A stretch of 64,000 nt of DNA from Coleophoma eucalyptorum (lineage: Eukaryota > Ascomycota > Leotiomycetes > Helotiales > Dermateaceae), in assembly GCA_026120035.1 (NCBI GenBank), contig JALRME010000018.1, positions 839,899 through 903,898 on the forward strand, read 5' to 3'. Position 1 is the stretch's first letter. Each line of letters begins with the position of its first letter. This document shows, piece by piece, positions 47,254-58,600 of this stretch. Position numbers and translations under genes: made by a program. Below the pieces are notes generated by a model. The model was given only the letters and a program-made list of their open reading frames with translations, was not told the origin of the DNA and made no database searches.

Positions 47254-48046
47254 GGGTGCTCAAGTTTCGATAAGTGTTCAAGATGGTTCACTATGTTAGT
47301 AGTTCATAACATTGTATAGCAAGTTCCCCGGACAGCTCTTATCTATTGTGCTCGATAGGTGCATAGATGGGATGTTGCAGTAAGATGCGGACTTGGGCCT
47401 CCGTTGGAGGGATGACGAACTATCAACACATGTAGCGTGATAGCATGGCTTTCAAATTTAAGCGAAGTGCATGTGGCAGCCACCCGAGAAGCGTGGCATT
47501 ATGCCACTTACGGTTACTGTTGGTTTCGTATACCTCTTATTTTAACTGTAATAGACAGGTCAAAATCGTGAGGTAAAAATGTAGATGATTCTTCTAAGTG
47601 AGTGTGATAGAGGTCTTATAAATGCCCCTATTGGATATCGATTCGACCTCCGTAGTAATACAATCATAGTGTTTGCATCCGAGCGCAAACACAGGAACAA
47701 ACAAGCAATATAACGATATTCCGAATACCTACATGTGTAGGTGGTGTGACGATATACTATCGCGTGCAGGTGGTATAACGATATTCCAAAAGTTACAGAT
47801 ATCATAGCATAGTCTAAATTTCTTGTGATATGTTCAGCTAACTACTGATGCAAATAAATTGACTGTTAAACAAAACATGGCACGTCTAAATCCCGGCCTG
47901 ATTTCCCCAAGGATAATTCAATGTTATTTCCGTCCCAAACGCCATTATATCGTTATCATGATTGTAGTCGAAATTCTATGGCGGTCAATAACTGCCTGCC
48001 TGATGCTCGCTAAGTCGCTAAATACAAAATTCACATGGTGTATAGC
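47254..48046. other. Intergenic region with short imperfect repeats
   Basis: 793 bp holding the DUF1445 promoter and the 3' flank of the rhodopsin-MFS gene. Contains the imperfect repeats annotated at 47708-47786 and no gene. Confidence 0.5.
47708..47786 (+). repeat. Imperfect short tandem repeats
   Basis: The core ATATAACGATATTCC at 47708 returns as GTGTGACGATATAC (from about 47743) and again as GTATAACGATATTCC (from about 47772). The copies are linked by GTGTAGGTGG and GTGCAGGTGG, giving units of about 29-36 bp. Each core contains the palindrome-like CGATAT. Function unknown. Confidence 0.45.
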
Positions 48047-50683
48047 TCAAGGCTCGTCTTTGTCACTTAGCCAGCTGGTAGCTTCACGATGTTCAATCGC
48101 TGGCAGCTCAGAGCTTGTTCGTCTGTGGCCAACCTTATGGACAATACTAACGAACTGTTTGCTAAATCTCCGAATCGGCGTGAGCGAGTCTGTACGGTCC
48201 TGATCGTCCAATCTATCGCGCTTCCTTGGATCGACCTGATGTCTAGCTTGAGAGGAGAAGTTGAGATAGATTGGGAAAATAAATCCAAACGCAAACAAAG
48301 CAACTACCACAGACAAGCTTTGTTGTATTGTTTGCTTGCTAACACGCTGAACGGCGTAAGTTACAGCAGGCCAGAGACCTCCGCCACTTGCTCCAGCAGT
48401 CAGAAGAGCCGCTCCGATCTTGGTATGCTTCCCAAGGCCTCGCAAGCCGATAGCAAAGATCATGGGGAAGAATGGTCCCTCGAAAAAATACAGCATGAGT
48501 GCTGGTCCAACTATGACATTCGGGTTACTGCTGATCGACATGGTGATAGCAGTGAAGATGATTGCTGCGAAGTGGATGATGAGAAGAAGGAGACGTGGTG
48601 TCACGAAGAGACATAGGCCTGCAGCAATAAACCTTGCTGCAGCAAAGGTCGTAAGACTGAGCGTGACGTAGTTGTTGGTTGTCAACTTTAGTGGAATATT
48701 GTTAGAGGCGGAGAGAGAGGTGAGTAGTGGCGAGAAGTTGTAGGATAGGCTCTGCTGAGCGCCGACATAGGCGAACTGAGCAAAGACAGCTAGGGCCAGA
48801 GTGGTAAAAATAACGGGACAGTGTGGTATGAACTTTCGAGACTGGTGGATCTCTAGATCTTCTGCTTGTATGGCCAAGTCTCCATCTGAGGCTTCAGGAA
48901 GTGGCATATAATAGAGGAAAAGTGAGAGCATGACGGTGAATAGAGCAATAGCAAGATATGCCCATTGAATATCAATGAGTGAGGGATGTTGGACAACCTG
49001 ATCAAACAGGACCTTCTGTGCCAGTAGTTGACTAAGGACGCTCCCAATAGCCTGTACTCCTTGTGCCGCTAGTAGTCGAGATTCCGAGAAACGTTCGTGT
49101 CCACAGAGAGCTAGGAAAGGATTTGCTGCGGTCTCTGTAACAGAAAGGCCGAAACCAACTACGAAGGTTGAGATGACAAACCCGGGATAGGATATCAAGA
49201 CTGCTGATGGCCAGAACATCAGAGTTCCAACGCCATAAATAGAGAGCCCAGTCATGAATGTAGCCTTGAACCCTCCCCTTCTCAGCACCCACTGGCCAAC
49301 CGTGAGTGGGCCACATACGTAGGCACCAAAATATATAACCTCAAGCCCTAGAGTTTGGCCACTACTATTGTCGGCCAGTTTTGAGATTTGACTATTGAGT
49401 GTATTGAGAAGTCCATATGAGAATCCCCAAAGGAAGAAGAGAATTGTGACGGTAATGCAATATTTGAATGATTCCATGCCCCGAGTTTTCAACATACTCT
49501 TTGGTCTCTTCATGTTGACAAAACCAAAGTAAACGGTATTCTCGGTGGCAATCGTAAGAGCAGTCTGCGTTCTGACTAGTCCCGGGCGGGGAGCTGTTGT
49601 CAAGAAGTGCATCATATCCATTTCTCGTTCTAGATTACCACACAATTGAGCAGGCGGAAGAGGTTGAATTGCGTCGGTTGCGTCGTCTGGCGCGCGAGCT
49701 TCAACTCCAGTCGAATTCATTCTTACTCTCCTAACTCGTTCAACATCAAAGCCCGTCTGTGAAGCATATGATAATCCTTGGTCCGACCCGTCGTGTCCAT
49801 TGGTAAGCATAGATGGGAAGATTTTTCTCATAAGCGGCTTTAAGGTTGGAATATTGGCACAGATAATACCCATGTTGACTTCTACCGCAGACCACATCAA
49901 TGACAAACTTGCATACCATGCGAAATCTGTCTCACTTCCAATCCGGGAATCTTGTGTGGTTGTATAGATTGAGTCAAGACTGACATCATTGACTGACTGT
50001 TGAAGGTAATAAATTCTTATGACATCCACAACAACAACAAAGATGCCCAGTGCGAAGGTAAAAATCAGAATTGTCTTTTGTCGTTGAGGTAGCCGCATGG
50101 CGGTTAAAACCGGGATAGGTAAGACGAGAATAGCCAGATCTGTAATGATGTTGACGGGAGCTGAAGCCAAATAAAGTGTAACAATCGAGATACATTTGGC
50201 ATCCACGATGGTAGGGTCGAAAACAGCACCAATTGGTGTGCACTGAAAGACATTTAAGGAGGTGAGAACCAACCCAGCAACAATGACAACACCAAGAGTG
50301 AGGTAGGAGGCGATCCGGAGGAGTTTGTTGGTATTCTGGGAGAGGCGAAGATAAAAAATAAGGATGGATGTCTTGGTTGACATCAATGCAACATTGTACA
50401 AAACCATGAAGGTGTATTCTGACCGTCGCAAGGCCGGATACCATTCAGGCAGAATATCTGCATCATGTTTTCCAAGTCCTTTCGAAGTACCAAAATCAAT
50501 CGAAAAGGATAGTCCGAAAGCGACAACCCAAGCAAACATCATAAAGAAATCATCCAGAGTGATGCTGCGAACGATGAAGCATCTTGAAACCACTCGCGCA
50601 AATACGAAGATGGACGCGATCACCAGTGTCACCGTCGTCACAACCAGCACCGCGGTCGATCGAGAAGGGGCGTTCTGCGACAT
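48047..50683 (-). CDS. Fusion of a seven-helix rhodopsin/SAT4-type domain with a FucP-like MFS transporter
   Basis: One uninterrupted frame of 878 residues. Residues about 10-290 are the fungal rhodopsin-domain (SAT4/Pth11-like) family: TLVIASIFVFARVVSR, RSITLDDFFMMFAW, ALMSTKTSILIFYLRL, a Cys-containing outer loop, NIITDLAILVLPIPVL, and WSAVEVNMGIICANIPTLKPL at the last helix. Residues 291-403 are a hydrophilic linker. Residues about 404-812 are a 12-helix MFS protein of the fucose/galactose permease (FucP) type: FFLWGFSYGLLNTLN, ETAANPFLALCG and FEGPFFPMIFAIGLRGLG. A basic tail ends it. About 19 helices in all. There is no stop, intron signal or frame break between the parts; M403 (codon at 49475-49477) could be an internal start for the transporter alone. 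It may sense and carry one ligand, or be two formerly separate genes. No intron occurs, unlike most neighbours. Confidence 0.87.
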   Translation of the reverse strand: MSQNAPSRSTAVLVVTTVTLVIASIFVFARVVSRCFIVRSITLDDFFMMFAWVVAFGLSFSIDFGTSKGLGKHDADILPEWYPALRRSEYTFMVLYNVALMSTKTSILIFYLRLSQNTNKLLRIASYLTLGVVIVAGLVLTSLNVFQCTPIGAVFDPTIVDAKCISIVTLYLASAPVNIITDLAILVLPIPVLTAMRLPQRQKTILIFTFALGIFVVVVDVIRIYYLQQSVNDVSLDSIYTTTQDSRIGSETDFAWYASLSLMWSAVEVNMGIICANIPTLKPLMRKIFPSMLTNGHDGSDQGLSYASQTGFDVERVRRVRMNSTGVEARAPDDATDAIQPLPPAQLCGNLEREMDMMHFLTTAPRPGLVRTQTALTIATENTVYFGFVNMKRPKSMLKTRGMESFKYCITVTILFFLWGFSYGLLNTLNSQISKLADNSSGQTLGLEVIYFGAYVCGPLTVGQWVLRRGGFKATFMTGLSIYGVGTLMFWPSAVLISYPGFVISTFVVGFGLSVTETAANPFLALCGHERFSESRLLAAQGVQAIGSVLSQLLAQKVLFDQVVQHPSLIDIQWAYLAIALFTVMLSLFLYYMPLPEASDGDLAIQAEDLEIHQSRKFIPHCPVIFTTLALAVFAQFAYVGAQQSLSYNFSPLLTSLSASNNIPLKLTTNNYVTLSLTTFAAARFIAAGLCLFVTPRLLLLIIHFAAIIFTAITMSISSNPNVIVGPALMLYFFEGPFFPMIFAIGLRGLGKHTKIGAALLTAGASGGGLWPAVTYAVQRVSKQTIQQSLSVVVALFAFGFIFPIYLNFSSQARHQVDPRKRDRLDDQDRTDSLTPIRRFSKQFVSIVHKVGHRRTSSELPAIEHREATSWLSDKDEP

Positions 50684-53106
50684 ATGGAGAAATGAGGCGG
50701 TCGTCTGTGGTTGATATTCAAGTCATCGCCGTCTAGGGTATAGTAATGCCGTGTCCGCCGTCCTCCACAAGATTCTCTCCACGCAGTCTAAATCGTCATT
50801 CCAGGTCAATAAGAATACTTGAACCTATAGTCGGCGAGCAGTTGTTGAAGATGAGTGTTGAGGTTCAGGATAAAATAAAAGGATGCAAACGATCAAGGTT
50901 CTCTTTGGGCGGAAATGCTGCGAGGTGATGCAGCCGACGGCGATCATTTTACCCCAACTTTTCATTAAAGCTGGCAGCCACTCCAATAGTACACACACAT
51001 ACATTCGGGAGGCTGGGCTAGGCGGCGGTGGTGCTGAAAGTCAGTTGTCGTCAAAGAATGCGGAGCCAAAGCAGCAAGGAGACTGGACCGCAACCAGTTT
51101 AGTCTAGCATGGCGAGTATCTTTACCATTACCGCTCTCCACGAAGTCAGGGAAGACAGAACGGTCGAAACAAGCTCCTGCCTTGGAGGCTCTCCCTGTCC
51201 AATGGTCACAGATCAACCCTCGACACGAGAGTAGTGGCTTGAGGATCTCTTGTCCACGACTCATGTTTGGCTGCGAGACGTCGAACGACAACTCGCCCTA
51301 GGAGAATGGGCAGCACGCCAAAGAACAGACCAAGAACAGGCCAAGCAGCATCCCGACCAAATGGTAAGTTCCTAGACTCTTCGTGTCCTAGACGAGCACG
51401 CCTGGGCTCGGATGTTGGATGCCGCCCTTAGCCAGACACTCGGTGGGCGCAAAAAGGAGGGAAGAGGGAGACGGCCAGAAAGGGAGAAGTGAGCGAGCAG
51501 GGAGACGTGTGGAGAGCGGACGGACAGACCAACAAGCCATCGACAAGTCGGTAGTCATCCTGCTTGAATTTTGCCTCCCACACCTTACCCACCGGCGGAA
51601 AATGACAGTGCTTGCTTGGATTGCACGTGAGTGAAGGGCCTAACCAAGAGAACCGGCGGTCAACGCTTGTTTCAAGTACAAGTCAGCTGTTCCTCAAACA
51701 AGGCAAGGAGGGTAGTTTTCTGCGAGGGCGACACCCTGACACACAAGTCTTCTATCATCAGACTGAAGAAGAGAGAGAACGAGAGTCAGTCAGTATCGAT
51801 CACGACAACCTCAGCTGAGCTGAAGCTGAGCTGCTGTTGCAGCGATGTGAAGTCCAGATCATCGCATCCCCTCTCCGCACAAGTGATGATCTCATATCGG
51901 GGTCAAGATCTAGTGACTAATTTCCCCTCCTTATGATCGATCGTATAGACATCCACCCATCCAATAATACCCGTACTATTAACTGGCCTTGCCCCTGCTA
52001 CCCCAACATGTTGCAAGCGATGGTCTGTCCAAAGCAGGCAGCGCCGACGCGGTACAGAGATCGTGCTGATCTGAAGAACGTTACGTTTCCACATTATGCT
52101 TAAGACTGCCACCACGATACAAGTGTGACTTGGGAGACCCCCTGCAGGAATTTACGTCCCCGACTCCGGCTCCGCATCCGACTGCGAGTACGAATGATGC
52201 CATAGCCCGGGGAGGAAAATACGACAGTACTTAGAGTGGAAAGGTTGATGAATGTTCCAGAGCCTCACCTGTGGGAAGTTACCACACCTTATGCCAGCCA
52301 CTTTGGCGTATTTAGGGTGTGACCTACCTAAACTGACAACGAAGTGCAAGGGGAACTCAAGCATAATTCAGCCTGCAGAAAAAGGTGAAACTGAGAAAGT
52401 CCAACCCTTTTCTCTTCCCACTTCTGGTCAGTCCATGACACTCTGCGAGCGCAGAGGGCGGATTGCTTTTTCCGGCGATGCAAGGTGAGCCAACTCCTTT
52501 GAACGGATACGGTTCCCGGACGTTCCCAAGCAGGGTGGGATGTCCCGATGGTATATATCGTATCGGGGAAACGGCTATTCGCCCCTGTGAGACGAGGATG
52601 GTGGCAACTGACTTTGGGTAAGATGAAATAGGTAACTCTCGACTCGTGAGGCTAAGTTGGAGACGGTATGACACTCTGAGAAATGACTCGTTCTCTTTAC
52701 GTGTTGAGGCAGATTGTTGATGAAGCACACTATGTTCAATGTTATTGATAGTAGACGTATACAGCTTTCTGCTAGGTGCGTATGTACAGACACAGCATGC
52801 TATACCATGCTGTACCACACTCATGTTAGGATTAAAGAATAGATATTTACAAGTTTTAATATGGAGAGTCCACCCCATGAATTCCTTCCAACTCCTTCGC
52901 ATAATAAGACTCATTTCGTGATACCCAAAGTCTGGCAGCAACACACAAGGACAGTCGCTAAACCTTCCTACTTCACTCAAAATTCAACCAGATTCATGCT
53001 TGCACTCGTACCGTCTCATAACACCTACCAGTCGTTCCCGCGAGTCTGCGCGAGCAACACAAGATGATCACTTTGCTTCGGAAACTAGCTCCTGAATATT
53101 TCTGTT
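50684..53106. other. Long intergenic region
   Basis: 2.4 kb between the start of the rhodopsin-MFS gene and the 3' end of the next regulator gene, so it contains the fusion gene's promoter. Short open frames around 51400-51940 and 52357-52980 have no recognisable motif. No gene seen. Confidence 0.5.
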
Positions 53107-55687
53107 TCACGAACCGTTGCCACCGCTCAAGAAGAAATCCAATTCACTCGGGCCGCCCCGGCTATGTTCGTTCTCCGCCAACTGTTCAAGCAAGGTCAAG
53201 AATGGATCCTTCTCGTCGCCAGTACTCCCATGATTGCTCCCCTGCCCTGGAGTCATGACCGGTTCCTGATTCGTGCTGCCAGCTTCTCCAAAACCAAAGC
53301 CATTTCCGTGCATCTGGGGCATTCCAAACATGGGATCATATGTTTCATGTTGACTTGAGAGGTTAACGCTCGAGTAAGTGTAGGATGGCGAGAAGGGAGT
53401 GTTCGAGAGAGTCGGCATGTTGGCTGAGAAGGTATTTTCGGACATGATTGGCTGCATCCCCATCTGATTGGCCTCCGAGAACTGCAAGGAATCGTTCTGG
53501 ATACTTCCGTTTGGTGAGATGAGCTGAACATGCTTTCGGCCATTCACCTGAGCTCCATTTGACTTCTTTCTCGAAGATGAAGAAGCCTTGCGTTTTGAGG
53601 CTTCTCCATTAACCCGAGGTGCATAAAGGTCGTGCCCAGTATAAGGTTCGTCGGCAGGGTTGATCATTATATCTGCAAAGGAAATATGTGCACCGTCGAA
53701 AAACTGCCCAAGCGTGTTATAACGGTCAAAGAAATCTTCGAGATGAAACACAGGTGAATATCGCATGGGGTTACTCGCCAAGGACTTCACCAATTCCGAA
53801 TGACATCCGTAGATCGTCTGGAGTGTTTCTCGTTGGTGCTGCACAGATGACCACGCATAACGTAGTTCGGAAAGTTGTTGCATTTCCCTCGAAAGGAAGT
53901 CTGCGCTGCTTGAAAAGACTTCACCTGGTCCTCCTTTATAATGTGTCCCATGCACATGCACTGTCCCAGCCGTGCATATACAGTACCCAACGAAAGCCGG
54001 CCATTCGATTGCGGCTGACTGTTTTCCCAGTTCAACTAATTCTGCAATGGCATTTGCGTGTAGAAAACACATATTCGTTGCTTCTATCTGCCATGATTGA
54101 TGTTGTCCAGTTCCTGCTAGTTCAGCGAGGTCGATGGGAAGGAATGGTCGATATATAAGGCAATGTATGAGATGATAAATCAATTTGCTGAGAACGAGCG
54201 TCGTACTGTCAGGTTGTCCGAACAAGGTATCGACAGAACTAAAGGCATCTCGGGTACCAGAGGCCCAGATATCCAAATCCTGTCGTATCTTGGAAAGATT
54301 TGAGAGGGAATGCCAAGGAAAATGCGAATCGCCTTTTACTCCTCCAGCGGCCAGGTATCGATTGGTAATTCCAAGGATTCGGATTATGTCAATCAACATT
54401 CCGCTACTTCCTTGGCTCTTTTTCCCACTACCAGAATGATACTGCAGATTCGATCCGTTTTGGAAGAATTCTCCTTCGATTGGAAGAGTGGTCGGACCCG
54501 GAGACCATGATGGTAATCGCAAGATAATCGACTTGTCAGCCACTTGAGACGGCCGTTTCGAACCACAAGCAATGAACCTATCCATCAGGTAGCAAGTCCA
54601 AAATAGCCGCCTACGCATCTCTCTCTCCACAGGTGTAATTCTAGATTTGGGATCAATCTCTCGATGCAATTCAAGTGCTATTGCCATTGCAATACCGTTC
54701 GCTACAAAATCAGTAAGAATTCTGTTGTAGAATGAGACTACCTACCTAAAGTCATGTACGCTTTCTTGCCCTTCCCAGAAGCTGTGAATGATACACTAAG
54801 TAACAACAAGGCTTGGAGTGCTTCAATAGAAGGGTCATCTAGATCCACCTCTGCTCTAGCTCTTGTCGCATAGTCTTCACTCATCCTGACTGCCGCGTGG
54901 TATCCGTCCGGATGTGAAGTATATCTATATAACAGTCAATACCGCACCTAGTCCAGGTTTGTTGAACCCACCTTGCGCTGACGGCATATATTGAGAAAAC
55001 AAGGTAACTCGGCATCTGTTGGGCTTGTATCCGCTGTCGTGTAGAATTTTCTTCGAGTATGTAGTAAACTTTGCCATGGCATCGATTAAAATAGGTATCA
55101 AGGAGGACATCCGGCAGTACCGCAGGTGGAGATGGTTCGCTGGAAATGTTAGCAATCGAATTATACAATAGACGAAAGACCGACCTGTTGGATATCGGTG
55201 AGTATACTGCAGACTCATCTAGTACGCTCGTGTCGAGTTGTGGACGTTTGGCTTTTGGTTCTTCGGGGGCAGCTTCCTCCACTGCCCCGCCCTCATCATT
55301 TGTCGCATCGGATTTCTTCTCGTCCTTTAACCTCCGCTCCAAACCATCAACTCTTTTCAACAATGCTTCTAAAACATCTGTCTTTGGGCCTCGTTTCTTT
55401 GGAACAGCATCTATAACTCGTAAGTAGTGTTGCGACACCGAAACATGTAGGGAAAAAAGCATACCATAGATACAAGGACATTGGAAAACTTGACAAGCTT
55501 CACAAGTCGGTCGCAACCGATTGCACTTGATCTGGAAAAATTATTAGACAAGCGGAATATTTAGCCATGTATCCCAAGATTGACAGACCTTGCGCTTTCG
55601 ACAGGACTTGCAATTCATTGATTCTCGTGGTTCGTTGCTCATGCGACGTGCTGGTAGTCGGTCGATTCCAACCTGCGGTCTGGACAT
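53107..55687 (-). CDS. Zn2Cys6 transcription factor with fungal_trans domain
   Basis: Minus-strand exons 55589-55687, 55465-55531, 55185-55410, 54972-55139, 54746-54924 and 53107-54701, 777 residues. The zinc cluster has C26, C29, C36, C43, C46 and C53 (x2, x6, x6, x2, x6). It is followed by the basic linker [10 protein letters not shown] and a heptad helix ([17 protein letters not shown]), so dimer binding is likely. The 45 nt intron 55140-55184 is stop-free and in frame but has a good branch site (TGCTAACA), so I treat it as spliced. The middle region holds [22 protein letters not shown] and [14 protein letters not shown] blocks. The C-terminal 200 residues are rich in Ser, Asn and Gln, with a conserved-looking end ([14 protein letters not shown]). 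The upstream in-frame ATG at 55687 adds 15 residues before MSNEPRES and is the better start. Confidence 0.88.
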
Positions 55688-58600
55688 GATCGTGAAGGCG
55701 GAGACGTCTCTTTTCTGGCGGCTGGCTACCTTAGGTACGGGACATAAGCAGAATGGGGAAGAAGAACTGCTGCTTGCTGCAAGGCTGTTACATCATTGAA
55801 ATGAAGGGCAGCAAAACCCGCATAACATCAGTGATGTTCTGTCGAGGTCAACAAACAACAGCAGGTTCCGATCTAATAATTAAGAGCGGACGAACAGTAC
55901 ATAGATCAAAAGGAGGTTCTCTTTTTGCTCCTAAGCAGGAGGGTGAGGGTGACTACTCTAGGGAAAGAATATGGTCTGCCCCCCGAGATTCTAGAGAGTG
56001 AATGTGCTTGACCGGCTGCAGTTGCTTACGATTTGCTGTCCAGTCACCTGGCTGCCCAGAAGCCGAGGGGTGGTGTAGGGGTGATTAAGTTGTGCCCCAC
56101 AGATTACGGGCCTTTGCTTTCCTTCCTTCTCGCTTCTACGGATCGTTCGATAGGCAAGATCGCCAGCCTTGGGTAAACTTGGACTTCTTTCTTGGGAAAG
56201 TTCTGCAGGTTGTCGGGCGGCCTCGGTGCTTTTGGTGCTGGCGTGTATAAGCTAGGGGGTTGGTTGACTATACAGATGACACCCGTTCAAGACGTCTGAA
56301 CCTGTGGGTATTCGAGGTTGGTGGTCGGTGGAAGGGGAGAAAGAGTAGAAGCTTTGCATAGAAGACAAGCAAATCGGGACGGGAAGAAGAGGCAGAGAAG
56401 TCCCGAGAGCCGTCCAAGCCATATTAACCTCATTTCTCAACAGGCGGGAAGACAAGAAATTGCGGGGGAGCCCATCCCAAACCCAAGCATCAAGGTTCCA
56501 CAGCCTACCGAAGCTGGCTCTCGAGGCCGGTGCTAGCAATGCATTCGCATAGAAGCGACGCACCCTAGACGCCCCCGTTATCAAAACTGCCTGGTTCGAG
56601 ATAGTAATAAGGATAGTGGGCAATCCCATGTCTGAGGAATTTCTAGCTTGGGAAGGTCGCACAACAGGCGACTCTGCGACAAAAGGAAATTGTCGATAGC
56701 AAAGCAATCTATCTGATAATATTGTCGGTACCAGACATGCAAGTGCCGTGGAGGCCAGCGCTTGAGTGACATATGGCTGCCACGTCCTACGAGATTGGAT
56801 GAAGTTTGTAAACCTGGGGTCGGCCATGCGTGCCACTTCCATGCGCTGCCCTTGGAGAAGTCCCTGAGAGTAGGGTCGTTGATATGCCGTTATTGCCAGC
56901 CCCACGCACCATGGCCAGGGATATCTCGTCTTCTCGTAGCTTCGGTTTCTTCCATTCCTTACGGTGTCCGATGTGCAGGCATCTTCTGTTCGTCACGAGA
57001 GACTCCTCATCTCTTGAGTACTATACAAAACGCCACATGGTGTCCGTGTTTGCATAAGTCCGTTCGTGCGTGCGGAGTCGGACATTGGATGTGGCGGTGA
57101 CACAAGGGCTGATTGATTGGTGCGCCTGCGATGTGGTGAGCGCGAGGAATGAAGTTCCTAAGTGCCGGTAATAGAGTCTACATTTCCTCGCATTTGCTTC
57201 ATTGTGATGGGGGGGAGAGAAAACGTGGAAAGTGGCGCCGATCTGAATCGCGATACGGTACCTCTCTGTAGGCTTAAAACTGCGCAGACTGCTCCGAAAT
57301 TGGTACCCCTTCAAGCTTAATTACTCCTCTTGAATTTATAATTAAGGTGGTCCGATGGGCAAGCAAGCCCAGCATGAACATAGTTTAAAAGCAAAATAGC
57401 AAAACAATATAAGCTTCAGGTTCTCCCCTTTCAATAGTTTTCGTCTGATCTAATCTTTGGCGCTGCAGAAATCCTTCGCCCTAGATCCTCCCGGCAACCC
57501 GATCAATGAGGTACGAGAACTCCTGAAAAAAAAACACACGCTGACCACGCGCAGGTGTCAGACTGCTGCCCCCTTGTAGGTCCCTTGTTCCTGTCACTTT
57601 TCTACTGCTGTCAGTCACTGACCCCGCATAGAAGAGTCTTGGGTTAACTGATGAGGTGTGGTGGTGTTGGGCGTCGATGCCTACACCACGTTGTGCGTAT
57701 CCTTGAATCTCCGGTGGGTGAGTGCCTCGAGTTAGAAGGTACTGACTGTTCTTGAAATGCCTGCACTAGGATCCCCTCACCACTTCCATTCGAGGCTGTG
57801 CTTGCGAAAGCAGGAACACCTCGGACCTTGATTTTCTGGTTAAAAGCCTGGATAGACGCATGTCTTCCCACGAGCTATGCCAAAGCTAGGGTATGCCACT
57901 GTCAACTGTCAGAACTTAGTGCTGAAATGCCCTCAACCCATATTGTGAAGCATTTCTGATGATTGGCTTGAACCGCGGGATGACTGCGGCAATCGCCCTC
58001 GCTAGTTCGTTCTGAAATCCTAGAAAAGATTTGAGACACATATCAAAAGACATAACTTTTGCCTATTGTATTCCCCGAGCCATTTACAGAGGTTACCACA
58101 GCTTCCCCAGCTGACATGGTTCAGTAGCCCTGTCGTCTGTGTTATTTGTTATGTTACATTTGGTTCATAATCCTAAGATGAGTTTATGAACCATGCGCCG
58201 CACCAACTGGCAATAATCCTTTCATTAAACTTTTTGTTGGACCTAACGTAACCAAAAACTAATCCAAACCTCTTTACCCCAAACTGCCCACTACAAACTG
58301 TCATGCAGGTTTCAAAACTTGACCTAAGTGATACATTGACAGGTACCCCTAACACTTCATGAGGAGAAGTTGCGTGCAAGGAGCTATCGTGCTGACCGCC
58401 GTGTCTCCGCGATTACAATAACCGAGGGCGAGTCAGCAGTATCTGGAACACCACCCATAGTCAAAACTCTGCCATGTGTGTACCGTTTCCTCTATGATGT
58501 TTGAGAGCAGGATCGACACCAGGAGTAGCAGCATCATTATTGCTGTTTCAAGGAGAATTTTTGACTATCTTACCGGATTCGACTGAACACCTTCGGAGTA

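Noticed and set aside
56252..56905. 217-codon minus-strand open frame upstream of the Zn2Cys6 gene
   Set aside because: Long but without motifs, and in a GC-richer stretch where long chance frames are expected.
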